A stretch of 49,735 nt of DNA from assembly GCA_902578445.1 (NCBI GenBank), contig CACHDC010000007.1, forward strand, positions 1 through 49,735, written 5' to 3'. This stretch comes from an uncultured Synechococcaceae cyanobacterium (GTDB lineage: Bacteria > Cyanobacteriota > Cyanobacteriia > PCC-6307 > Cyanobiaceae). The first letter of the stretch is position 1, and the number at the start of each line of letters is the position of its first letter. Position numbers and translations under genes: made by a program. The notes beneath the pieces were generated by a model. That model saw only the letters and a list, made by a program, of their open reading frames with translations, had not been told where the DNA came from and did no database searches. Of the stretch, positions 8,729 through 17,367 are shown piece by piece.

Positions 8729-9250
8729 TCAAAGGTACATATCAATTGAGCTTCTGCCTGAGTTTTTCAACCAATTCTCAATATCTAGATACCCACCGGG
8801 ATAAAGTCTCACTGCTTTAGACCAGACTTCAGCAGCTTTATCAAACCAAATATCTCTTTGATCTAAATCACCACTTTGCTCAGCGTATCTCCCCCTTTTT
8901 TCATAAATTAAACCTATATTTTTAAGACATGATGGCTGTTTAGGATTTTCTAGTAGAGCTTTTTCATAAGTTTCAATAGACAAATCCTCTTCACCGTTAC
9001 TCATGTATATTATTGCCATATTTTTTAAAGTCTCGCCCCTATCTATTTTATTTTCTTCAAGAAGTAAACTCTCTTGATAATACTCTAATGCTTCCGAATA
9101 ATCCCCATTATTTTGTGCAGCTAGGCCATCTCTATAATAGATGTATGCCTTTTTTTCTTTCTCTGCAATAGGCATTATTTTTACTATAGATTCAGCAATT
9201 ACAGTAAAAGCTTTATCAATAAAATTGTCTCTGTTTTGATTACTAGGCAC
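8729..9250 (-). CDS. ycf3: Photosystem I assembly protein Ycf3
   Basis: Ycf3 is a thylakoid-associated chaperone for assembling PsaA/PsaB into photosystem I. The 173-residue protein matches the family along its length: the N terminus runs [19 protein letters not shown], followed by tetratricopeptide repeats (about residues 36-69, 70-103 and 118-152) including [21 protein letters not shown] and [12 protein letters not shown]. The C terminus keeps [13 protein letters not shown]. The 121-base gap to the divergent P-type ATPase should hold promoters for both. Confidence 0.95.
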   Translation of the reverse strand: MPSNQNRDNFIDKAFTVIAESIVKIMPIAEKEKKAYIYYRDGLAAQNNGDYSEALEYYQESLLLEENKIDRGETLKNMAIIYMSNGEEDLSIETYEKALLENPKQPSCLKNIGLIYEKRGRYAEQSGDLDQRDIWFDKAAEVWSKAVRLYPGGYLDIENWLKNSGRSSIDMYL

Positions 9251-9371
9251 TGCTCTAAATCTAATAAAATTAATATAGTAATTTAAAAAATAACTATTTA
9301 AAAAGTCTATTACATTTATTATTATAGTTAAAAAAGAGGTTAAGCATTAATTTGCTTCTATCGTTAAAAAT

Positions 9372-11666
9372 ATGGAGAGCATTCAATTAAGTATTACAGG
9401 AATGAAGTGCGGAGGTTGTGTTAGTACCGTTGAAAAAATATTGAATAACTCTGATGGTATAGAAAATGTTTCTGTTAATTTACTCACTGAAAGTGCATAT
9501 TTTGAAATCACTCAGAAACATATAGAAATAGAAGCAGTTCTAGAAAATCTAAAAGAGAATGGTTTCCCAGCAAAGATTTACATAAATGATTTTTCAAAAA
9601 AAATAAATAAAGCAGAATTAGAAAAAAAAAAGACATGGAATAATCAATGGAAAAAACTAACTTTTGCCCTATTACTTTTATTATTTTCAGGTATAGGTCA
9701 TTTAGCAGAAGGAAGATATATAAATTTTCCAATAATAGGTAATATATTTTTTCACGCTTCATTAGCTACATTAGCTTTATTGTTTCCTGGTAGAGGAATA
9801 ATTATTAATGGATTTAAATCATTTATTAAGAACCGTCCGGATATGGATTCTTTAGTAGCTCTTGGAGTAACAAGCGCATATACAACGAGTCTTCTATCAT
9901 TGATATTTCCTGCCACTGGTTTTCCTTGTTTTTTTAATGAACCAGTTATGCTTTTAGGATTTATTCTAATTGGGCGTTTCTTAGAAGAGAGAGCTAGATA
10001 TCAAACTGGTTCATCCATTGGTGAGTTATTAGATCTGCAACCTGAAATGGCAAATATCTATACAGAAGATAATCAAATAAAGTCAATAAGAGTAAACACT
10101 TTAAGACCTAATCAAGAGATTCAAGTTTTAGCAGGAGACAGAGTACCCGCTGACTGCATTGTTACTCAGGGAAATTCATATGTTGATGTTTCACATATTA
10201 CTGGAGAATCCAAACCTATTGAAGTAAAAGAAGGCGAAAATTTATCTAGTGGATCTTTAAATCTTAATTCAACTCTTAGACTTGAAGTACAAAAAGTCGG
10301 AAGGGATTCTTCTCTTGCAAAACTAGTAACTCTTATCGAGTCTGTAAATGCTAAAAAACCTCGCATCCAAGGAATTGCTGATGAAATTGCAGGCAAATTT
10401 ACTTACTTTGTACTTATTTTTGCTACTCTAACTTTCTTCTTTTGGTGGAAGGGGGCAAGAAACATTTGGCCTGATCTATTAAGTCATAATCATCAATTCA
10501 TAACTCACTCCAGCCATACACTTCATAGTTCTCTTGGTAGTAATGCGGAGAGTTTCTTGAGTTTAGCAATTCAATTGTCAATTGCTGTTTTAGTAATAGC
10601 TTGTCCTTGTGCATTAGGTTTAGCAACCCCAACTGTAATAACTGTCGCATCTGGTAAAGCAGCAAAAAAAGGGGTTTTATTTAAAGGTGGGGACAAAATA
10701 GAAATGGCTTCAAAAATTAATTATATTATTTTTGACAAAACAGGTACTTTAACAAAAGGCAAGCCTTTCATTGTTGATTATAAAAATAATGATGATAATT
10801 CATTTTTATTAAGAGTAGCTGCCAGTTTAGAAAAGGAAAGCAGACATCCAATAGCTACTGCCTTAATTCAAGCCGCAAAAAAACAAAATTTAAGTTTATT
10901 TCCAATAAAGAAAATTTTCACCCATTCAGGTAGAGGTATTTCTGGAGAACTTGATTCAATTGATGGACTTGTCAATATTGGAAACATTGAATGGCTAATA
11001 AGCCAAGGAATAATGATTGATGGTGATGCAAAAAAAATCATTGAAAATGAAGAGACAAAAACTAACACAATCATTGGAGTAAGTATCAAAGAAAAGTTAT
11101 TAGGCTTTATCTTGTTAGGAGATTTACTGAGAGATGATTCAATTAAAACAGTTCAGAAATTGAGAGAAAACAAATTTAAAATTAATATTTTAAGTGGAGA
11201 TAGAAAACAAACAGTTTTAGCTCTAGCAAAAAAAATTGGTTGTAAAGAAACAGAAGTAAAATGGGATCTTCTTCCTGAAATGAAACTGAAGACTATAGAA
11301 AAATTAAAAATCAATAATAAAGTAGCAATGATTGGAGATGGCATTAATGATGTACCAGCCTTAGCATCCTCAAACTTAGGAATTGCGGTAGGATCAGGAA
11401 CTCAAATAGCCAAGGCAAATGCAGATGTTGTATTGATGGGAGATCAGCTAAATGGATTACCCTATGCATTAAATCTTTCAAAAAAAACAATAAGAAAAAT
11501 CAAGCAAAATCTAATATGGGCTTTTGGTTACAACTTAGTAGCAATACCCTTAGCAGCCGGCATTTTATTCCCTAAATACGGCATTCTTCTAACTCCTTCA
11601 ATAGCAGCATTATTGATGGCTACTAGCTCTATTACAGTTGTAATTAATGCTCTATCTTTGGATTAA
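9372..11666 (+). CDS. Copper-type P1B heavy-metal-translocating ATPase
   Basis: This 764-residue P1B ATPase has an N-terminal heavy-metal domain with GMKCGGC (C13, C16), the actuator loop TGES (277-280), the membrane metal site C411-P-C413, the phosphorylated D455 in DKTGT, the P1B-specific HP dipeptide (H492-P493) and GDGIND (655-660). CPC together with the N-terminal CxxC points to Cu(I), as in cyanobacterial CtaA and PacS, which feed plastocyanin and cytochrome oxidase. Plasma versus thylakoid membrane placement cannot be read. The extracytoplasmic loop before the CPC helix has five His in residues 372-385, which is unusual. The next gene, tmk, starts directly at its stop. Confidence 0.92.
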   Translation: MESIQLSITGMKCGGCVSTVEKILNNSDGIENVSVNLLTESAYFEITQKHIEIEAVLENLKENGFPAKIYINDFSKKINKAELEKKKTWNNQWKKLTFALLLLLFSGIGHLAEGRYINFPIIGNIFFHASLATLALLFPGRGIIINGFKSFIKNRPDMDSLVALGVTSAYTTSLLSLIFPATGFPCFFNEPVMLLGFILIGRFLEERARYQTGSSIGELLDLQPEMANIYTEDNQIKSIRVNTLRPNQEIQVLAGDRVPADCIVTQGNSYVDVSHITGESKPIEVKEGENLSSGSLNLNSTLRLEVQKVGRDSSLAKLVTLIESVNAKKPRIQGIADEIAGKFTYFVLIFATLTFFFWWKGARNIWPDLLSHNHQFITHSSHTLHSSLGSNAESFLSLAIQLSIAVLVIACPCALGLATPTVITVASGKAAKKGVLFKGGDKIEMASKINYIIFDKTGTLTKGKPFIVDYKNNDDNSFLLRVAASLEKESRHPIATALIQAAKKQNLSLFPIKKIFTHSGRGISGELDSIDGLVNIGNIEWLISQGIMIDGDAKKIIENEETKTNTIIGVSIKEKLLGFILLGDLLRDDSIKTVQKLRENKFKINILSGDRKQTVLALAKKIGCKETEVKWDLLPEMKLKTIEKLKINNKVAMIGDGINDVPALASSNLGIAVGSGTQIAKANADVVLMGDQLNGLPYALNLSKKTIRKIKQNLIWAFGYNLVAIPLAAGILFPKYGILLTPSIAALLMATSSITVVINALSLD

Positions 11667-12305
11667 ATGAAAGGAAAATTTATCGTAATTGAGGGTATTG
11701 ATGGATGTGGTAAGACTACCCAAATAGATGAACTATCTAAATGGCTTCCTAATAGTGGTCTAATTAATAAAGGTTCTAAATTAATCACAACAAGGGAGCC
11801 GGGAGGCAGTCTATTAGGGAAAAAACTTAGAGAGCTGATTCTCGAAAATAGTGAAAGTAACAAACCTTCATCGCTTGCGGAATTATTGCTTTATTCTGCT
11901 GATAGAGCTGAACACGTTTCAAAAATTATTTCACCTGCTTTAAATAACAACGATTGGGTAATAAGTGATAGATTTTCCGATTCCACACTGGCTTATCAAG
12001 GTTATGGAAGAAATATAAACTTAGAAATAATCAAAAATATTGAATCTATTGTGTGTCAAGGAGAATCTCCTGATCTAACTTTCTTCTTAGAAATTTCTCC
12101 AGAAGAAAGTATATTCCGAAGAAAAAATGAAATCCCAGATAGGATAGAGTCAGAAGGTATTAACTTTTTAAAAAAAGTAAATGAAGGCTTCAAACTAATT
12201 GCCAACGAAAAAAACTGGAAGGTGATCTCTGCCTCACAAAATATTAAAACTATTTCTAATCAAATTAAAGAGACCATAATAAATAATTTTTCTAATAACA
12301 AATGA
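11667..12305 (+). CDS. tmk: Thymidylate kinase
   Basis: Tmk phosphorylates dTMP to dTDP. The 212 residues show the P-loop GIDGCGKTT (10-18), TREPGG (42-47) that binds dTMP, and [15 protein letters not shown] (101-115). The LID region near [14 protein letters not shown] is short. The ATG touches the ATPase stop and the 3' end overlaps holB by four bases (ATGA), so the tmk-holB pair is translationally coupled, an arrangement common in bacteria. Confidence 0.95.
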   Translation: MKGKFIVIEGIDGCGKTTQIDELSKWLPNSGLINKGSKLITTREPGGSLLGKKLRELILENSESNKPSSLAELLLYSADRAEHVSKIISPALNNNDWVISDRFSDSTLAYQGYGRNINLEIIKNIESIVCQGESPDLTFFLEISPEESIFRRKNEIPDRIESEGINFLKKVNEGFKLIANEKNWKVISASQNIKTISNQIKETIINNFSNNK

Positions 12306-13264
12306 TTGAGGTTAAAAAAAATAATTTTTTATTTAATGAAGAAGTTAATACCTGCCTAAACAACATAATAAAAAATAAATCATTTGCTAATGGTTATATT
12401 TTTTATGGTGCTGAAGGATTAGGGAAGAAGCAAACTGCTCTTCGATTTATAAAAGAGATTTTCAAACAAACTTCACCGCGCGAAAATGTTGAAGAGAAAA
12501 TTAACAACAATAATCATCCGGATTTTCTAATTATCGAACCTAATTCTCCTTTGGCAACTAAAAGTTCAGGAAGTTCCGATCTTGAAAAAACAATAAAAAG
12601 TGGATCTGAGATTATTAAGATTGCGCAAGTACGTCATATTAAAACTTTTCTTGGTCAAAAATCAATAAATTCAGAAAAAAAAATTGTTTTAATTATTGAT
12701 GCACACCTCTTAAACGAAGCTGCCTCTAATTGCCTTTTGAAAACTTTAGAAGAACCTAGTAACGGCATTTTTATCTTACTAACATCTAAATTAAATCTTC
12801 TATTAGATACGATCATCTCAAGATGTCAAATCATCAGATTTCGATCATTTTCTAGTAAACAAATAAAGTCAATTGTAAAAGATTATTTAGATACTTCGAA
12901 ATTAAATATCAATACAAAATTCAATTTTGAAGATTTAATAAACTCTGCGAATGGATCTCCAAATCAATTATTGAAAAATATTGAAATTTGGAATGATTTT
13001 TCAGATGAAATTATCAGGAAATTAGATTCTCCAATAAAAAATAGTCTGGAAATATTAGAAGTATCTAAATTGATATCTGAAGAATTGGAAAATCATCAAC
13101 AGATTTGTTTAGTCAATTTAATACAAAGTATTTGGTGGAGAAAAACAAAAAATAGTGATTTAGTTAAAAAACTTGAAAATTTAAAATTGCTGTTAAAAAA
13201 AAAGATACAGCCAAGATTGGCATGGGAAATTACCTTTTTAAAAATTTCAATGGAAGATATATGA
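12302..13264 (+). CDS. holB: DNA polymerase III delta-prime subunit
   Basis: Delta-prime is the stator of the clamp loader that places the beta clamp on DNA. The 320 residues show an AAA+ fold with a modified P-loop [10 protein letters not shown] (36-45), [23 protein letters not shown] (131-153) and the sensor SRC motif (173-175). The four-Cys zinc module seen after the P-loop in E. coli delta-prime is absent; there is no Cys between residues 46 and 143. It overlaps tmk by four bases, which supports HolB over a generic DnaX-like ATPase. It converges with rpaA, leaving 2 bases between stops. Confidence 0.88.
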   Translation: MIEVKKNNFLFNEEVNTCLNNIIKNKSFANGYIFYGAEGLGKKQTALRFIKEIFKQTSPRENVEEKINNNNHPDFLIIEPNSPLATKSSGSSDLEKTIKSGSEIIKIAQVRHIKTFLGQKSINSEKKIVLIIDAHLLNEAASNCLLKTLEEPSNGIFILLTSKLNLLLDTIISRCQIIRFRSFSSKQIKSIVKDYLDTSKLNINTKFNFEDLINSANGSPNQLLKNIEIWNDFSDEIIRKLDSPIKNSLEILEVSKLISEELENHQQICLVNLIQSIWWRKTKNSDLVKKLENLKLLLKKKIQPRLAWEITFLKISMEDI

Positions 13265-13266
13265 AA

Positions 13267-14049
13267 TTAATCTACCGCAGAATTGATCAAATCAGGATTT
13301 CTTGTCTGAATAAATTCTTGCCTCGCAGTTTCAACTTGAGCTCCAATAGGTAACTCAAGACAATATCCAGCACCATAAACAGTTTTTATATAAATTGGCT
13401 TACGTGGATCAGGCTCTAGCTTAGTACGTAAGTGTCTAATATGAACTCTTATTGTCTCAATATCATCATCAGGTTCATATCCCCATACTTCTTTAAGAAT
13501 TAGTGCTGGTGATACAGTTTGACCATGTCTCTGCAAAAGACAGTGAAGAAGTTCAAATTCAAGATGCGTTAATCTTACAGGAGATTCAAACCAAATAGCT
13601 TCAAATCTTTCCGGAACAAGAGTTAAAGGACCATAATTTAATATTTCTTGCTGGTTACTAGAACTCAATTGTGCTCTATTGGTTCTCCTTAATAATGCTT
13701 TTATGCGTACATGTAATTCTTCTAAATCAAATGGCTTAGTAATGTAATCATCTGCTCCAGAATTAAACCCAGTCACTTTATCTTTAAGACCACCTAATGC
13801 AGTTATCATCAGAATTGGAATATTCGATGTTCTTTCATCTCTTCTGAGTCGCTGGCATAAAGTTAATCCATCTACACTTGGCAGCATTAAATCTAGAAGT
13901 ATTAAATCTGGTGAATATTGAAGAGCTAATGCTTGACCTTTAATACCATCTTCAGCTTTTTGGACATCGAAACCAGAATGTTCCAAATGCCTAGCCACTA
14001 AATCACGCATATCACGATCATCTTCAATTAAAAGGATTGAAATTTTCAT
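13267..14049 (-). CDS. rpaA: Response regulator RpaA, OmpR family
   Basis: RpaA is the circadian and light output regulator that takes phosphate from SasA in cyanobacteria. The 260 residues have a receiver with D10/D11, phosphoacceptor D53 ([24 protein letters not shown]), T83 and K105, then a winged-helix DNA-binding domain. The linker and effector phrases [16 protein letters not shown] and [34 protein letters not shown] are characteristic of RpaA orthologues. It ends 2 bases from the holB stop and has a long (412-base) upstream region with a small palindrome. RpaB lies 6 kb away in the same window. Confidence 0.9.
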   Translation of the reverse strand: MKISILLIEDDRDMRDLVARHLEHSGFDVQKAEDGIKGQALALQYSPDLILLDLMLPSVDGLTLCQRLRRDERTSNIPILMITALGGLKDKVTGFNSGADDYITKPFDLEELHVRIKALLRRTNRAQLSSSNQQEILNYGPLTLVPERFEAIWFESPVRLTHLEFELLHCLLQRHGQTVSPALILKEVWGYEPDDDIETIRVHIRHLRTKLEPDPRKPIYIKTVYGAGYCLELPIGAQVETARQEFIQTRNPDLINSAVD

Positions 14050-14461
14050 ATTTATGAACTATTAAATTAAAATTAAGTTTTAGTATTATGATTCTCTCAA
14101 GAATTTATAAATATTGCTGAATTACTGTAAACAATTTTATCAATTTGATTTATCAAATAACTTATTGATAGCAAGGAATTAGCTAGAAATTGCAAATTTT
14201 AAAAAAGTTAAAATTTTAGAATTTCTTTCGATTTTATTCACTTTTTCTTAATAATCAAAGGAATATTAGAACAAAATAATGGTTCAAATTAAAAGAATAT
14301 CTAATTCAGATTGCCACTATAAGGTTATAAGGTTTAGAAGAATTCAATTACATTGAGATAATCATTTTTAAAATGGGAATTGAATAAGTTGAAAATTTTA
14401 AATTTCTTCAAAATGTTTAAACTCATAATTTTGTCTATATTAAAAAAAATTTTAAGTATTT
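14050..14461. other. 412-base AT-rich intergenic region upstream of rpaA and the 119-aa gene
   Basis: This gap separates the divergent starts of rpaA and the orphan gene at 14462. It contains no convincing gene; one 25-codon open frame (14279-14356) lacks support. A 16-base palindrome with arms ATTTGAT/ATCAAAT lies at 14143-14158, about 95 bases upstream of the rpaA start, and could be a regulatory site. The rest is A/T runs. Confidence 0.6.
14143..14158. promoter_or_regulatory. Palindrome upstream of rpaA
   Basis: Perfect 7-base arms ATTTGAT and ATCAAAT are separated by TT. The site lies 94-109 bases from the rpaA start codon. Its size and symmetry suit a dimeric repressor or activator, but in DNA this AT-rich such palindromes also arise by chance. 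Confidence 0.3.
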
Positions 14462-14821
14462 ATGAAAAAGAAGCATATTATCTATTCTGATTTATCAAAA
14501 AAACAACTAGAAACTCTTAAAGAACTTTACATTCAAAAAAAAGTTGAATCGATGAGTCATAAAGAACTTAAACAATATGTATTAGAAATTATTTCTCATC
14601 AGATAAACGATACTATTGGCAAAGAAGAGGAAATGGAGGCATGGAGAGAAATGTCAGATTTTTTTGGAGAACAATTTGAAATAAATATCTTAGAAATACA
14701 AACAAAATATATTGACGAAAAAAACGTAATTGAAACAGAAATAAATTCTCAGAAGCAAAGAATAGAATTCCTTGAAAGGAATAATTTGGATAAAGAGAAA
14801 AAGGATATGTGGGATGACTAA
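14462..14821 (+). CDS. Uncharacterised 119-residue coiled-coil protein
   Basis: I do not recognise this family. The protein is highly charged (many Lys and Glu), has no signal peptide or membrane segment and no cysteine. Residues 1-50 suggest a helical bundle (SDLSKKQLETLKELYIQKK, then SHKELKQYVLEIISHQ). Residues 60-115 look like a long amphipathic coiled coil (MEAWREMSDFFGEQFEINILEIQTKYI, then EFLERNN). The gene sits alone between long gene-free stretches beside tRNA-Asn, a position often used by accessory genes. The frame is real on codon use and length, but no partner or function can be inferred. Confidence 0.65.
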   Translation: MKKKHIIYSDLSKKQLETLKELYIQKKVESMSHKELKQYVLEIISHQINDTIGKEEEMEAWREMSDFFGEQFEINILEIQTKYIDEKNVIETEINSQKQRIEFLERNNLDKEKKDMWDD

Positions 14822-14934
14822 ATTTCCTAAATAGTGTTGTAATTCAAAAAATATAAACAAAAATATCTCTTAATTTTAAAAAATGAAAATCAGTCAAAGA
14901 GCTTATTGTTTCATTTTTCTAGAGAATTTAGTAA

Positions 14935-14960
14935 ATGTTCTAATTACTGTTCTTAATATA
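14935..14960 (+). repeat. 26-bp direct repeat, copy 1 (two TGTTCT boxes)
   Basis: This copy matches 15014-15039 at 23 of 26 bases. It contains two TGTTCT hexamers starting 12 bases apart (14936 and 14948), the second followed by TAATAT. The copies are 79 bases apart from start to start. Confidence 0.75.
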
Positions 14961-15013
14961 CAATATTTTAATTTCAAACTTATTATTATAAAAGCAAATT
15001 TTGATTATTTTTC

Positions 15014-15039
15014 ATGTTCTATATACTGTTCTTAATATT
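15014..15039 (+). repeat. 26-bp direct repeat, copy 2 (two TGTTCT boxes)
   Basis: This is the second copy of the repeat at 14935-14960, with TGTTCT at 15015 and 15027, again 12 bases apart. The four hexamers have identical orientation and internal spacing, which suggests a site array for a protein or a local duplication. Confidence 0.75.
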
Positions 15040-15103
15040 GTAAAAAATATACTTGATTATATCTTTGGCTAACCACTATTTAACAAAAAGGAATAAAAGA
15101 AAT

Positions 15104-15129
15104 AAAAAAGTCACCTTTTTAAGGTGACT
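15104..15129 (-). terminator. Rho-independent terminator of tRNA-Asn
   Basis: Read leftward, a 9-base stem AGTCACCTT / AAGGTGACT closes a 3-base loop and is followed by a run of T. It begins 25 bases after the tRNA 3' end, in the right place and orientation to end that transcript. It is the clearest intrinsic terminator I found in the window. Confidence 0.85.
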
Positions 15130-15153
15130 CAAATAACTTCTAAAATTTATAAA

Positions 15154-15225
<72 letters not shown>

Positions 15226-15236
15226 ATATAGAATGA

Positions 15237-15265
15237 ATTTAGCTCTTTAAAGTACCTTATGACAA
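15237..15265 (-). promoter_or_regulatory. Candidate promoter of tRNA-Asn
   Basis: Read leftward, TTGTCA (15260-15265) and CTAAAT (15237-15242) are 17 bases apart, and the mature tRNA begins 11 bases beyond the -10. Spacing and position fit a sigma-70-type promoter; the -10 is a weak match. Confidence 0.45.
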
Positions 15266-15274
15266 GTAGAAGGG

Positions 15275-15949
15275 TTAATTATATTGAAATTTTGATGGTT
15301 CTTGCCAGCTAGATAAAAAACCATTTTTCAACTCTGCTACTGCATCAGCATAAGTTAATTCTTCATAACGATGAGTAATCCACAAAGCTGATAAAGGTTT
15401 TTTATGGTCACTTGTAAGATTTTTAATAGTTTGTAAAACTTTTAATTGGCTGGTTTGATCAAGTAAAGCTGTAGGCTCATCTAAAAGAATAAAGTTTCTA
15501 TTACTAATCAGAGCACATGCAATAGTTAAGCGTTGTTTTTGTCCGCCGCTCAAAGTATGAACTGGTCTTTTTTCAAAACCAGTCATTCCTACCTGATCAA
15601 GCACATATTCAATTTTTTTATTAATTTCATTTTGACTTATATTCTGATTAATATTTATCAGAAGTTCGCTCCTACAGTTTGGCATCAATATTTGATGATC
15701 AGGGTTTTGAAACACCATGCCAATATTTGCATTAGAATCAATGACACCATTTTTTGGTTTGATTATTCCATTAATTAATTTTAAAAGAGTACTTTTTCCG
15801 CTTCCGTTTTTACCTACGATCATCCAAAATCCAGGTTTTTTTATTGAGAAGTTACATTTAAAAATTAAATTTTCTTTTTCTCCAAGATATGAAAAAGAAA
15901 CATCTTTGAATTTAATATGAGGTATTTCATTTTTAAGGGAATCTCTCAT
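15275..15949 (-). CDS. ABC transporter ATPase, ECF/CbiO type
   Basis: This 224-residue cytosolic ATPase has Walker A GKNGSGKST (46-54), the Q-loop FQNPDHQ (80-86) typical of energy-coupling-factor A subunits, LSGGQKQR (133-140), Walker B ILLDEP (154-159) and the switch His in WITHRYEE. ECF ATPases drive uptake of vitamins or metals with a T subunit and an S subunit; neither is encoded nearby, so the substrate cannot be named. It starts 8 bases after the UPF0367 stop and is probably co-transcribed with it. Confidence 0.85.
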   Translation of the reverse strand: MRDSLKNEIPHIKFKDVSFSYLGEKENLIFKCNFSIKKPGFWMIVGKNGSGKSTLLKLINGIIKPKNGVIDSNANIGMVFQNPDHQILMPNCRSELLININQNISQNEINKKIEYVLDQVGMTGFEKRPVHTLSGGQKQRLTIACALISNRNFILLDEPTALLDQTSQLKVLQTIKNLTSDHKKPLSALWITHRYEELTYADAVAELKNGFLSSWQEPSKFQYN

Positions 15950-15957
15950 TAATTCTA

Positions 15958-16230
15958 TTAATCTATGTTAAGAGAAAATCCTGGTCTTTTAGCTCCTCCT
16001 GCAACTGAAGATTTTTCATACATCTGAACAGAAATGATTTCTTTAGCTCTTACAGCAATTAATTTATCTTGCACTTTGTCACACCTTAATTCGATCAAGT
16101 TTGAGGATTCTGAAGTTTCATTCATATAACTTTTTATTTCATCATAAATTCGTTTAACATCATCAAATTCCTTCTTCTGAATTGATATTGGAAAAGGTGA
16201 ATATCTCAGACTTAGTTCTAACGAATACAT
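15958..16230 (-). CDS. UPF0367 family protein
   Basis: This small protein, conserved in cyanobacteria, matches UPF0367: the opening MYSLELSLRYSPFPISIQKK, a central LIELRCDKVQDKLIAVRAKEIISVQMYEK and the marine-specific tail GAKRPGFSLNID. Its function is unknown. I use the ATG at 16228-16230 because the family begins MYSLEL; an ATG two codons upstream is also in frame. It has no membrane segment or cysteine pair and lies directly upstream of the ECF ATPase. Confidence 0.82.
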   Translation of the reverse strand: MYSLELSLRYSPFPISIQKKEFDDVKRIYDEIKSYMNETSESSNLIELRCDKVQDKLIAVRAKEIISVQMYEKSSVAGGAKRPGFSLNID

Positions 16231-16236
16231 AATCAT

Positions 16237-16382
16237 AATAAAAACTACCTCTTATATTACTAAATATTTTTAAGGAGGAAGTTATTAAAATTAAATTCTT
16301 TTTAGAAAATTATATAAAAGACGTTTAAATATATTTATTATAAGTGTAGGAGATTTTATTTTGCATTTTAAAAAATAATTTC
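16237..16382. promoter_or_regulatory. Divergent regulatory region between UPF0367 and cysK, with an unused strong ribosome-binding sequence
   Basis: The 152-base gap between the two start codons must hold both promoters. An excellent AAGGAGGA element at 16272-16279, rightward, precedes no ATG, GTG or TTG at normal spacing. The nearest codon at ideal distance is ATT (16284), opening a 14-codon frame that ends at 16328. Confidence 0.4.
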
Positions 16383-17351
16383 ATGGAAATAGCAAATGAT
16401 ATAACTTCTCTAGTTGGAAATACCCCATTAGTAAAATTAAATCGAATCAGAAAGTATTTTGATTGTTATCCAGAAATAATAGCCAAACTCGAAAGTTTCA
16501 ATCCATCAGCTTCCGTTAAGGATCGGATCGCTTATTCAATGTTGTGTAAAGCTGAAGAAGAAGGATTAATAACACCAGATAAAACAACTTTAATAGAAGC
16601 AACTAGTGGGAATACTGGCATCGCACTAGCAATGGTTGCCGCAGCAAAAGGCTATAAATTGATATTAACTATGCCGGATACGATGAGTATTGAAAGAAGG
16701 GCAATGTTAAGAGCATATGGCGCTGAATTACAGCTAACACCAGGGAAAGCCGGAATGAAAGGAGCTTTAGATTTAGCTAATGAGTTATCTTCAACCATTG
16801 CAAATAGCTATCAATTTAATCAGTTTGAAAACTTTGCTAATCCAGATATTCATGAAAGAACGACGGCCCAAGAAATATGGTCCCAATCCAATAACAATTT
16901 AGATGGACTAGTTACAGGAGTAGGCACAGGAGGAACAATTACTGGTTGTGCACGTTTTTTGAAAAAAGTGAATCCAAATTGCAAAATTTATGCCGTAGAG
17001 CCCAAAAAAAGTGCTGTGATTTCAGGGGGAAAAGCAGGATCTCATTCGATTCAAGGAATTGGCGCGGGTTTCGTACCGAAGGTACTTAATACTAAATTAA
17101 TTGATGAAATAATCAAAATAGATGACGATGAAGCATTTTATTATGGGCGTTTATTAGCTCGATTGGAAGGTCTTTTATCTGGTATCAGCAGCGGTGCAGC
17201 TTTAGCGGCAACTATAAAAATCGGAAAAAGAAAAGAACTAATTAATAAAAGATTGATAGTTATTCTTCCAAGTTTTGGAGAAAGATATTTATCAACAGCA
17301 ATGTTTGAATCTAATACCTCAATTCAAGCCAGAAAAGATGGTTATCTCTAA
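16383..17351 (+). CDS. cysK: Cysteine synthase (O-acetylserine sulfhydrylase)
   Basis: CysK makes cysteine from O-acetylserine and sulfide with pyridoxal phosphate. The 322 residues contain PSASVKDR with the PLP lysine K46, the substrate loop TSGNTG (74-79), PDTMSIERRAMLRAYGAEL, the phosphate-binding GTGGTITG (180-187) and GISSGAALAA near the C terminus. Length is normal. CysK versus CysM cannot be settled strictly by eye; the loop sequences favour the CysK group. A J-domain gene follows 16 bases downstream. Confidence 0.93.
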   Translation: MEIANDITSLVGNTPLVKLNRIRKYFDCYPEIIAKLESFNPSASVKDRIAYSMLCKAEEEGLITPDKTTLIEATSGNTGIALAMVAAAKGYKLILTMPDTMSIERRAMLRAYGAELQLTPGKAGMKGALDLANELSSTIANSYQFNQFENFANPDIHERTTAQEIWSQSNNNLDGLVTGVGTGGTITGCARFLKKVNPNCKIYAVEPKKSAVISGGKAGSHSIQGIGAGFVPKVLNTKLIDEIIKIDDDEAFYYGRLLARLEGLLSGISSGAALAATIKIGKRKELINKRLIVILPSFGERYLSTAMFESNTSIQARKDGYL

Positions 17352-17367
17352 TGTATAATTTTTTAAA

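Larger units (their letters stand above)
14822..15103. other. Gene-free AT-rich stretch with paired TGTTCT repeats
   Basis: Between the 119-residue gene and the tRNA-Asn terminator there is no convincing gene. A 50-codon open frame (14883-15035) runs through it but has biased, Phe/Ile-rich content and no start context. The stretch holds two near-identical 26-base direct repeats described separately. Confidence 0.55.

Noticed and set aside
9251..9371. HLR1-type site between ycf3 and the P-type ATPase
   Set aside because: One TTACATT half-site is seen but not a second at proper spacing.
14279..14356. 25-codon frame starting MVQIKRI in the rpaA upstream gap
   Set aside because: Too short, with no ribosome-binding sequence and no recognisable product.
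14883..15035. 50-codon frame across the TGTTCT repeats
   Set aside because: Phe/Ile/Asn-rich as expected from AT-rich noncoding DNA; the frame runs through the direct repeats and has no start context.
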